Shown here: one piece after another, positions 58,201-64,000 of the stretch
Numbering within the stretch: position 1 is the first letter of the stretch
Layout of the letters: the number at the start of each line of letters is the position of its first letter
The notes under the pieces: model-generated
The model's input: only the letters and a program-made list of their open reading frames with translations
Told to the model about the DNA's origin: nothing
Database searches by the model: none
Source: Shinella zoogloeoides
GTDB taxonomy: Bacteria > Pseudomonadota > Alphaproteobacteria > Rhizobiales > Rhizobiaceae
NCBI RefSeq assembly: GCF_030733845.1
Contig: NZ_CP132311.1
Span: 1,119,501-1,183,500 of the forward strand
Direction: 5' to 3'
DNA length: 64,000 bases
Position numbers and translations under genes: made by a program

Positions 58201-58617
58201 GCGAGGCGGAACAAAGGCGCCGGGAGTGAAGCCGGGTTGCTTTCCGTATGTGCGATGGAACCAGACGCCGAGCGACCGGGCGAACTTGAGCGAGGTCAGC
58301 GCGTTGGCGTGATCGCCCTTGGCCTCGTGAACGGCGGTGTTGCCCGCTTTGCGCAGAGTATGGAAAACGTCGGCAACCTCCTTTGGGATGATCCGTTCGT
58401 AGGACAGCCGCCGCAAGGTTTCGTCAAAGGTCTCTCGCTCGTTACGGTAGGAGGCATGGCGAGCGGCGATCAACTTCGCCATGAGTTCGGCGAATTGGCG
58501 GAGCTTGACAATTGCCGTCGATGGATCGCCGCTGAAATACTGTTCAGCGAGCCCGCCCAGTGTCACAAGTCGATTGTCATGCGCCGCAAGAAAATCAAAG
58601 TTCAGTGATGCAACCAT
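55237..58617 (-). CDS. hsdR: Type I restriction endonuclease subunit
   Basis: 1126 aa. Order of domains: an N-terminal DUF4145-like helical part (residues 1-130), a long Glu/Ala-rich coiled coil (about 145-235), the nuclease core ending V-G-V-V-E-A-K-R-R-R-K, and a superfamily 2 helicase with Walker A M-A-T-G-T-G-K-T (449-456), the D-E-C-H box and A-T-R motif (Q-M-I-G-R-A-T-R-Q). It translocates and cleaves unmodified DNA. First gene of the hsdR-hsdM-hsdS-HNH operon. Confidence 0.96.
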   Translation of the reverse strand: MVASLNFDFLAAHDNRLVTLGGLAEQYFSGDPSTAIVKLRQFAELMAKLIAARHASYRNERETFDETLRRLSYERIIPKEVADVFHTLRKAGNTAVHEAKGDHANALTSLKFARSLGVWFHRTYGKQPGFTPGAFVPPREPVDATAPLRREIDALRRKVVESDDAATAARLEAEEQARARETVEERLQREAEERAIWEQLAQESAAEKEAIAAKLAGIQAAAEAAPRVEVQELVERGEQAAAKIDLDESQTRALIDQQLRDRGWEADTKTLRYSAGVRPAKGRNMAIAEWPTASGPADYALFVGTMLVGVVEAKRRRKNVSAAIDQAERYSVGIRDSSDFVSAGGPWGEHRVPCVFAANGRSYLKQIETESGIWFRDTRRSANHRRALVDWLTPDGIARLLEIDLDTATATLKTKPFEFGFPLRSYQETAIRAVEAALSAEQRSMLVAMATGTGKTKLAIAMLYRLLSAKRFRRICFVVDRSALGHQTEGEFSTTKVVSGKTFAEIFGLKGLEDVTPDLETKVHICTIQGLVKRVLFAADTSEAPPVDQYDLMVIDECHRGYLLDREMSDAEMSFRGQDDYISKYRRVLEYFDAVKIGLTATPALHTTDIFGEPIFRYSYREAVIDGHLIDHEPPIRIETALARSGIDFAGGEQVEYLVPETGEINTATLPDEIHFEVEQFNKQVITPEFNRVVAEELARHIDPALPGKTLIFAATDAHADMVVNAIKKAFSDAYGEIDDAAVKKITGSVDKVQTLIRSFRNDANPQIVVTVDLLTTGVDIPKITNLVFLRRVNSRILYEQMIGRATRQCPEIGKEVFRIFDAVDLYPHLQGLTDMKPIVVNPSISFEQLVREMVEATDDHQREAIREQMAVKLRRRLKKLPEDARQRFEAVAGETPEAMLQRLLAGDAPALSAWLTDRAAIGPILDWQGDDGNPRIVPISPHSDEVVAVTRGYGEAEKPEDFLDSFTAFVHDNVNSIAALKLVVTRPRDLTRADLKELRLALDRRGYSEANLRRAWADAKNEEIAASIIGFVRQAAIGDPLTPYEDRVRSAMRSIMASRSWTDPQKRWLSRIGEQIEKEVIVDREAIDKEPFIADGGFNRLNKVFGGELENILAGINEEMWKKTA

Positions 58618-58886
58618 ATCCGCCCCCGTGGCCGCAATCCTTGCACGAGGCCGTTAACTTTTGTCCAGCGCCAGGTGTTATTTTCGGCTCTGTTATTGAG
58701 ATTTATCCCAGATGAGACCGAGCTGTTCGAGAGGTTGGGCACCGGCGGAAATCGTCGAGCAGCGTTCCGCAGTAACTGTCCAGCTTCGGCATCAAAATGT
58801 CACAACCCTGTACCAGGAGGTCAAGAACGCGCTGAAGGTGAAGCTTAATGCTTGACAATGGAGATAGCGCAAATCCGAAAATTGCG

Positions 58887-58900
58887 TGCAACAGGTTGCA
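58887..58900. repeat. Recurring island palindrome, copy 6
   Basis: Perfect TGCAAC-AG-GTTGCA in non-coding DNA upstream of the hsd operon. Confidence 0.6.
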
Positions 58901-59198
58901 AGATGGCGCGCCAGACTTCAATGGTGCCACTTGGTGCCAGATCGAACGACAAGTTACCGACATACCGCCACCAAGCCACATACAAAGCTGTCATTTGACG
59001 TACTCCACCGGAGAACGGATATTGGAAGCAACCATCTGAATTAACTTAACTTATCTCACCGCAGAAGAACGTGGCGATAATCACATCTCTAAATTGACAT
59101 CGTAGGCGTCTCAGTTTCACCCCTGTCACGCCGACCATCCTCCTCAAAGCCTTTGCGGCGTCAATGCTCACAACCAAGTCGCGAGATAACAGTATCGG

Positions 59199-59391
59199 CT
59201 ATGAAACCTTCTCACGCAGCCAAGATGCCAGACCGGTGTTGAGAACCGTACGCGAAGCCTCTGCGGCCCGATGAGGGTCACTCTATCCACCTTGCGGTAC
59301 TCGTCTATATCGCCGGTGTGCCAGATGAAGAACATCTGATCATAGGTCTCCGGTGCCTAGCGGCAAAGCAGAAATCGTCCGCTACCGCCTC
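59199..59391 (-). pseudogene. Relic of an unidentified gene
   Basis: On the minus strand a coding-like frame gives G-G-G-S-G-R-F-L-L-C-R, then a TAG, then A-P-E-T-Y-D-Q-M-F-F-I-W-H-T-G-D-I-D-E-Y-R-K-V-D-R-V. A second frame continues with D-P-H-R-A-A-E-A-S-R-T-V-L-N-T-G and ends L-R-E-K-V-S at a TAG (59199-59201). One stop and one frameshift would explain it. The gene is unidentified and the reading is uncertain. Confidence 0.4.
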
Positions 59392-59919
59392 CTATGGGTT
59401 ACTGACATAATGGCCCGCCTTCATCATGACCTCGACCAGCGTTGCCGTCAGGCGGTTGAGTTCGGTGTGCTGTGACGCCTGCTCTGGTGCATAGCGAGCG
59501 ATCAGGTATTCCCGACGTTCCGTTAGCGCTTGAAGGTGATCGGCAGTTTTCTTGCGAAGCTTGAGCCGCGTGAAGAAAGTTGGGTCTGCGAGGTTATGCA
59601 TCCGCCCGCGTATCTGCGAAGGTGCTACTCCCTCATGCCGCAGGACAGCGTTTAGATAAAGCTCGATGGCGTGAATGGCGCAAAGCCGTGCTGGCGCAAA
59701 TGACAATGGATCGGGCGCGCTCGCGTGTTTAAAGAGTTCCATTGCGGCATTGTAATAGGCATTGCCGAGTTGGACGATTGCAAAGGCGCTGGCATTCTCG
59801 CCGGGATATGAGTTGGTGGATGATACAGGTTCCATATCGATACCTGAAGTTCGAGGTTCTGTGATCTGATCGCAGCCGCGATGCAGGTTCTTCGATAGAA
59901 CACTGTAGGTTAAATCCAC
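59392..59919 (-). CDS. HEPN-like small protein
   Basis: 175 aa (an internal ATG at 59835 is the alternative start). Mostly helical. A-R-L-C-A-I-H-A-I-E-L-Y-L-N-A-V-L-R-H-E and, after it, I-R-G-R-M-H-N-L-A-D-P recall the HEPN fold used in toxins and many defence proteins, but the diagnostic R-x4-6-H is not clear: there is R-G-R-M-H. It lies at the right end of the island, away from the restriction operon by 0.77 kb. A partner antitoxin (MNT-type nucleotidyltransferase) is not seen next to it. Confidence 0.6.
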   Translation of the reverse strand: MDLTYSVLSKNLHRGCDQITEPRTSGIDMEPVSSTNSYPGENASAFAIVQLGNAYYNAAMELFKHASAPDPLSFAPARLCAIHAIELYLNAVLRHEGVAPSQIRGRMHNLADPTFFTRLKLRKKTADHLQALTERREYLIARYAPEQASQHTELNRLTATLVEVMMKAGHYVSNP

Positions 59920-60147
59920 CTCAAGACGCTAAAGCTTCATGGCTTGATTGCCAGTTCGGTACCGCAGCGCTCTTTGCTCACCTCTCAACAGGCATCAAAA
60001 CGTTCAGAAAAAAGGTAACCTGTACGTGAACTTTCTACGAACATTCGGTGGGACTTTTGGTGGGACTTCTCGTCGGGAAAGTCCCACCAGCCCAACTTTT
60101 TTGCCAATTCGTTCTCATTTCCCCAAAACGGGGCTTGCGTCCAAATG

Positions 60148-60251
<104 letters not shown>

Positions 60252-60365
60252 TTTTCTCTCCTCCCTGACATATGCCGAAGTTCCCTCATGGAACTTTACG
60301 CGCCTTTTTGCGTTTCCTCGCCGCCGGCCGCTCGCGCCGGTCACCTGGAGCTTGAGGAGACACGC

Positions 60366-60617
60366 ATGGAAGACGCAGGTATCGGCTGGATCGCGGCCAT
60401 CATCATCGGCGGTGTCGCCGGTTGGCTCGCCGAGATGTTCATGAAGAGCAATATGGGCGTGCTGATGAACATCGTGCTCGGCATCATCGGCGCGGCCGTG
60501 GCCAACCTTTTGCTGGGGCTAATCGGCGTATCGCTCGGCGGCTGGCTCGGCTATCTCGTCGCCGGCTTCATCGGCGCCTGCATATTGATCGCGCTGGCGC
60601 GGGCGATCAGGCGGTAG
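60366..60617 (+). CDS. GlsB/YeaQ/YmgE family membrane protein
   Basis: 83 aa from ATG 60366 (GAGGAGACACGC upstream). Three membrane helices with G-G-V-A-G-W-L-A-E near residue 15, G-I-I-G-A-A-V-A and G-F-I-G-A at the end, the Transglycosylase-associated/GlsB pattern. Such proteins are small inner-membrane stress proteins, molecular role unknown. The first chromosomal gene after the island. Confidence 0.88.
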   Translation: MEDAGIGWIAAIIIGGVAGWLAEMFMKSNMGVLMNIVLGIIGAAVANLLLGLIGVSLGGWLGYLVAGFIGACILIALARAIRR

Positions 60618-60674
60618 CATCAAGCCATACGGTTTTCGAGGGCCGTCTCTTCGCGGGAAGGGGCGGCCTTTCTA

Positions 60675-61829
60675 TTATGCGACCAGCCCGCGGTAGATGG
60701 CTTCCGTCTCGCTGATCATGCGCTCCAGGCTGTAGTCCAGGCTTCGCGCGCGAGCCGCGGCGGCGTGGCGGGCGAGGCGATCGGGATCGCAGAGCCGCAG
60801 CATGGCGCCGGCAAAATGCGCGGGGTCGTCGGCATTTTCCACCAGAAGGCCGTTCTCGCCATCCTTCAGCACCGTGGAGGCGCCGCCGACATCGGACAGA
60901 ACCAAGGGTTTTCCGGCAGCGGCCGCTTCCAGCATGGCATAGGACATCGCCTCGTAGCGGCTGGGCACGACGAGCGCGTCGATCGCCGCCATCGCCTGTG
61001 GGCCGGTAAAGCGCGCGGTGAGGTGGATACGGGATGCGTGGTCGCTGGCCTCGATCTGGCGATGGACGGCGCTTTGCATTTCGCCGGTGCCGATCATCAG
61101 CAGGTGGGCATGCGGCACGCGGTCGGCAAGGAGTTCGAAGGCCGCCACGAGGCGCTCCGGCGCCTTCTGGTGGCTGAGGCGGCCGACGAAGCCGAAGAGC
61201 AGGGCGCTTTGCGGTATGCCGAGGGCAGCACGGATCGCAGCGCCGGAATCGGATGGCGGCGTATCGACGCCATTGACGACGATGGCCAGCCGCTCGCGTG
61301 CCATGCCGAGCGCGCGGGCATGGGCGTATTCGTCAGCCGAAACGCAGATCAGCCGATCCGTGAAGGAGCGGGCAAGCAGTTTCTCGATCGAGCCGTAGAC
61401 CTTGCGCCCGACGATGCCGAGACCGGGATCCATGGTGCGGAAGGCGTGCGGCGTATAGACCCGCGGCACATGCCGGCCGGGCAGGCGGATGCGTAAAAGC
61501 GCGCCCGCCTTGGAACTGTGGCCGTGGATGATGTCGAAGGGGCCAGTGCGGCGCATGACGGTACGAAGCGCCCACCAGGTGCCGAAATCCGAAAAGCCGG
61601 GCCGCCGCGCCATGGCGACGGCATGCATGCCGGCAAGCCCGAGCGAAGCGAGTTCGTCCACGAAACGCGCCTCCGCCCGCACCGGCGAATAGACGGCATG
61701 GACGATATGGCCGCGCGCCTGCATGCCGCGACAGAGATCGATGAAGTGGCGGCCGGACCCGCCGCCGCTCGGCTCCAGCACCTCCATGAGGCGCAACTGC
61801 CGCACGTTTCGGTCTGTCGAGGGGCTCAT
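60675..61829 (-). CDS. Glycosyltransferase family 4 (GT-B)
   Basis: 384 aa from the ATG 61827-61829, overlapping the stop of the O-antigen-ligase-like gene by ATGA; a longer frame upstream has no support. Features: G-G-G-S-G-R-H-F near the N-terminus, F-G-F-V-G-R-L-S-H-Q-K-A in the C-terminal domain, then V-V-P-S-R-Y-E-A-M-S-Y-A-M-L-E-A-A-A (E-x7-E motif), as in GT4 retaining sugar transferases. Likely adds a sugar to a lipid-linked repeat unit in polysaccharide synthesis. Confidence 0.92.
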   Translation of the reverse strand: MSPSTDRNVRQLRLMEVLEPSGGGSGRHFIDLCRGMQARGHIVHAVYSPVRAEARFVDELASLGLAGMHAVAMARRPGFSDFGTWWALRTVMRRTGPFDIIHGHSSKAGALLRIRLPGRHVPRVYTPHAFRTMDPGLGIVGRKVYGSIEKLLARSFTDRLICVSADEYAHARALGMARERLAIVVNGVDTPPSDSGAAIRAALGIPQSALLFGFVGRLSHQKAPERLVAAFELLADRVPHAHLLMIGTGEMQSAVHRQIEASDHASRIHLTARFTGPQAMAAIDALVVPSRYEAMSYAMLEAAAAGKPLVLSDVGGASTVLKDGENGLLVENADDPAHFAGAMLRLCDPDRLARHAAAARARSLDYSLERMISETEAIYRGLVA

Positions 61830-63073
61830 CGCGGGTGGGTGCCCATCTTGATCAGCCGGTTGTGGCGCCGCTCCAGCGCGAGACAGCCCCATACGACGCC
61901 CAGCAACAGATAGAAGTGGCGCCAGTGGTCGGTATCGATGACGAAGCCGATCGCGCTATGGCCGAAGAGCGTGATGAAGGCGATCATCAGGAAGGGCTGC
62001 CAGGGCCGGTCGCGCAGGAGGTTCCTGAAGGCGGCGGCAAGCGTCCATGCCATCAGGACGAGGTAGCAGGCAAAGCCGAGCCAGCCATAGGTGGTCAGCG
62101 ATTTCAGGTAGATGTTGTGCTCGTCTTCCGGAAACATCGTGCTGAACACCATGGGGCCGATGCCGAGCGGCCGTTCCATGGCCATCAGGAAACCGATGCG
62201 ATGGCGCTCGAAGCGGCCGAGATGGCCGCCGTCATAGTCCTGCACGAGCTGGGTTCGGCTGGAGAAGAGATCGGCCACCTTGTCGAACTGCAGCGCGACG
62301 ATCAGCGCGACGATCAGGAGGGCGGCGGCCAGGAGGCTGAGAACGAGGATTTTCAGCCGGAAGGCGCCGGTGCGCTCCTTGAGCAGCATGACGAAGACGA
62401 GCGCCACGACGCAGAAGAGATAGAGCGCCCAGGCCGCGCGCGAGAAGGACAGGAAGACGCCGAGCGCCAGGATCAGCACGCCGACCACCTTCAGCGGCGC
62501 GCCGAGAATGCGGCCCGAAAGCAGGCCGTGCATCAGGTAGAGCGAGGGCGCGATGAGGAAGGGGCCGAAGACGTTGGGGTCCTGGAAGGCGCCCTTGGCG
62601 CGATCGTAAAGCGTGAAGGCCTCGGCGCCGGGAAAGGCGTGGAAATAGCCGAGGATGCCGAGCATCGCGGTGATGAGGGCGCTCGCCACCCAGGCCTTGA
62701 AGATGAGTTCGAGCCGCGTCGGCTTCGCCTCCACGATGGCGGCGAAGAACACGCTGGACAGCGCCAGGAACAGCGAGACGGCGACGTAGATCGGCCCGCC
62801 CGAGAGATCCTTCATCACCGTCAGCGAGAGCATGCCGCCCACATTGAAGAGCAGGAGCAGCACGAGCAGCGGCGCGATGCCGCGCGAGATGCGCAGGCCC
62901 ACGATCGCCCAGAGGCCGATGAGGCCCGCCATGAAGAGTTCGTAGGGTGCCGGTTCGCTGATGACGAAGCCTGACAGGAACACGCCCACGAAGACCAGCA
63001 GGGAGCCGAGGATGCCGAGGGCCGCGAGCTGCGGCCGAAAGGGCGGGACGTAGGGGAGGGCCGCGTCGCTCAA
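61826..63073 (-). CDS. O-antigen ligase/Wzy polymerase-like membrane protein
   Basis: 415 aa with 10-12 membrane helices and a large periplasmic loop between helices near residues 245-325 containing R-F-E-R-H-R-I-G-F...G-I-G-P-M-V-F..P-E-D-E-H-N-I-Y-L, the Wzy_C/O-antigen ligase motif region (the E-H-N-x-Y/L segment). It probably polymerises or transfers an extracellular polysaccharide repeat. It overlaps both neighbours by four bases and so belongs to one operon. Confidence 0.9.
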   Translation of the reverse strand: MSDAALPYVPPFRPQLAALGILGSLLVFVGVFLSGFVISEPAPYELFMAGLIGLWAIVGLRISRGIAPLLVLLLLFNVGGMLSLTVMKDLSGGPIYVAVSLFLALSSVFFAAIVEAKPTRLELIFKAWVASALITAMLGILGYFHAFPGAEAFTLYDRAKGAFQDPNVFGPFLIAPSLYLMHGLLSGRILGAPLKVVGVLILALGVFLSFSRAAWALYLFCVVALVFVMLLKERTGAFRLKILVLSLLAAALLIVALIVALQFDKVADLFSSRTQLVQDYDGGHLGRFERHRIGFLMAMERPLGIGPMVFSTMFPEDEHNIYLKSLTTYGWLGFACYLVLMAWTLAAAFRNLLRDRPWQPFLMIAFITLFGHSAIGFVIDTDHWRHFYLLLGVVWGCLALERRHNRLIKMGTHPR

Positions 63074-64000
63074 TAGGCGTTTTCCGTATTGAGCAGACGG
63101 ATCGGCGTCAGGAACAGGATCTTCAGGTCCAGCCAGAGTGACCAGTTCTCGATATAGTAGAGGTCGAACTCGGTGCGGAAGCGGATCTTGTCGTCATGGT
63201 CGATCTCGCCGCGCCAGCCGTTGATCTGCGCCCAGCCGGTGACGCCCGGTTTCACGCGGTGGCGGGCGAAATAGCCGTCGACGACGTCGACATATTTGCG
63301 GTCGTGCGAGCGGGCCTCGATGGCGTGCGGGCGCGGGCCGACGAGGGAGAGCTCTCCCTTCAGCACGTTGAAGAGTTGCGGCAGCTCGTCGATCGAGGAC
63401 TTGCGCAGGAAGCGGCCGACGCGGGTCACGCGCGGGTCGCCCTTCGTCACCGCGGCGCGCGCCGTCGGATCGGAAAGATGCGTGTACATCGAGCGGAACT
63501 TGTAAACCTGGATGATCTCGTTGTTGAAGCCGTGGCGCTTCTGCATGAAGAGGATCGGGCCGGGCGAGGAAAGCTTCACCGCGATCGCCGCGCCGATCAG
63601 CACCGGCCAGAGCAGGAGGAGCGCCACGACGCTGAAGAAGATGTCGAAGATGCGCTTGGCGACATTGTCCCAGTCGGCGATCGGCTTGTCGAAAATGTCT
63701 AGCATCGGCAGGCTGCCGACCTGGGAATAGCTGCGCGGGCGGAAGCGCAGGCCCTTGGCATGGGCGGCGAGACGAATGTCCACCGGCAGAACCCAGAGCT
63801 TCTTGAGCAGCGTCAGGATGCGCGTCTCGGCCGACAGCGGCAGCGAGATGATCAGCATATCGATGCGCGCCAGGCGGGCGAACTCGACCAGTTCGGCGAC
63901 ATTGCCGAGCTTGGGATAGCCGGCGATGATCGAGGGCGAGCGGCGCTCGTCGCGGTCGTCGAAGATGCCGCAGATGCGGATGTCGTTTTCCGGCTGGTGC
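63070..64000 (-). CDS. Undecaprenyl-phosphate sugar phosphotransferase (WcaJ/ExoY-like), N-terminus outside the window
   Basis: 309 codons visible; the frame is open to the right edge. A visible part of the N-terminal CoA-binding-like domain ([17 protein letters not shown]) precedes the membrane helix at about 100-125 and the catalytic bacterial sugar transferase domain: [35 protein letters not shown] and [10 protein letters not shown]. It loads the first sugar-1-phosphate onto undecaprenyl phosphate. The truncated ATG frame (63858) is not the true start. Confidence 0.93.
   Translation of the reverse strand, partial: HQPENDIRICGIFDDRDERRSPSIIAGYPKLGNVAELVEFARLARIDMLIISLPLSAETRILTLLKKLWVLPVDIRLAAHAKGLRFRPRSYSQVGSLPMLDIFDKPIADWDNVAKRIFDIFFSVVALLLLWPVLIGAAIAVKLSSPGPILFMQKRHGFNNEIIQVYKFRSMYTHLSDPTARAAVTKGDPRVTRVGRFLRKSSIDELPQLFNVLKGELSLVGPRPHAIEARSHDRKYVDVVDGYFARHRVKPGVTGWAQINGWRGEIDHDDKIRFRTEFDLYYIENWSLWLDLKILFLTPIRLLNTENAY

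Larger units (their letters stand above)
58618..59391. other. Gene-poor stretch with relic sequence
   Basis: No intact gene is supported in these 774 bp. The upstream region of hsdR is expected near 58630-58700. A perfect copy of the recurring palindrome lies at 58887-58900. The right end, 59199-59391, looks like a broken gene (separate entry). Confidence 0.55.

Overview
The window looks like a chromosomal segment of a Rhizobiaceae bacterium (Rhizobium/Agrobacterium/Shinella/Ensifer type). The coding DNA is G+C-rich. The gene content and order are alphaproteobacterial: an Omp25/RopB-like porin, ldtR next to its L,D-transpeptidase, glyA-nrdR-ribD-ribE, ribH-nusB, the vacuolar-type proton pyrophosphatase, plsX-fabH-ihfA-merR, bpt, and two rhizobial-style intergenic palindromic elements. 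The genus is an inference.

Layout. 1-39953 is core chromosome: a truncated pteridine-reductase-like SDR, porin, GST, RNase T2 lipoprotein, rlmJ, a molybdopterin oxidoreductase with a NUDIX hydrolase, aspS (carrying an unusual AT-rich in-frame insert), CreD, a SulP transporter, parC, a DMT exporter, bpt, RDD, hemB, ldtR/ldtP, a HigB/HigA-like toxin-antitoxin pair, the glyA/riboflavin/nusB block (interrupted by a diguanylate cyclase and a cupin), an MFS permease, hppA, bamE, a cytochrome bc1 chaperone, a YceD-like protein, and the phospholipid/fatty-acid genes plsX and fabH followed by ihfA and a MerR regulator. Close to its end lie a small gene preceded by an exact GTTC-N7-GTTC LexA box and a three-hairpin candidate small RNA.

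40150-60213 is a roughly 20-kb genomic island integrated in the anticodon loop of a tRNA-Pro(GGG) gene. It is flanked by a perfect 66-bp direct repeat. The left copy is a dead 5' half of the tRNA and the right copy completes a full tRNA. The island carries a tyrosine integrase overlapping an HTH gene, an unknown 449-aa protein, a minus-strand cassette (VasI-like lipoprotein, PD-(D/E)XK nuclease, HNH-like protein, then two decayed genes), an AT-rich two-gene ATPase plus PIN-like module, a serine recombinase, a complete type I restriction-modification operon (hsdR-hsdM-hsdS) ending in an HNH endonuclease-like gene, and a HEPN-like protein. Most of this is recognisably defence-island cargo. The ATPase/PIN-like pair and the PD-(D/E)XK/HNH-like pair are the best candidates for undescribed systems. 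A near-perfect palindrome TGCAAC-N(1-2)-GTTGCA recurs through the island.

60214-64000 returns to chromosome: the 3' half of the tRNA, a GlsB/YeaQ membrane protein, and a polysaccharide cluster on the minus strand (undecaprenyl-phosphate sugar transferase running off the window, O-antigen-ligase/Wzy-like protein, glycosyltransferase), each overlapping the next by four bases.
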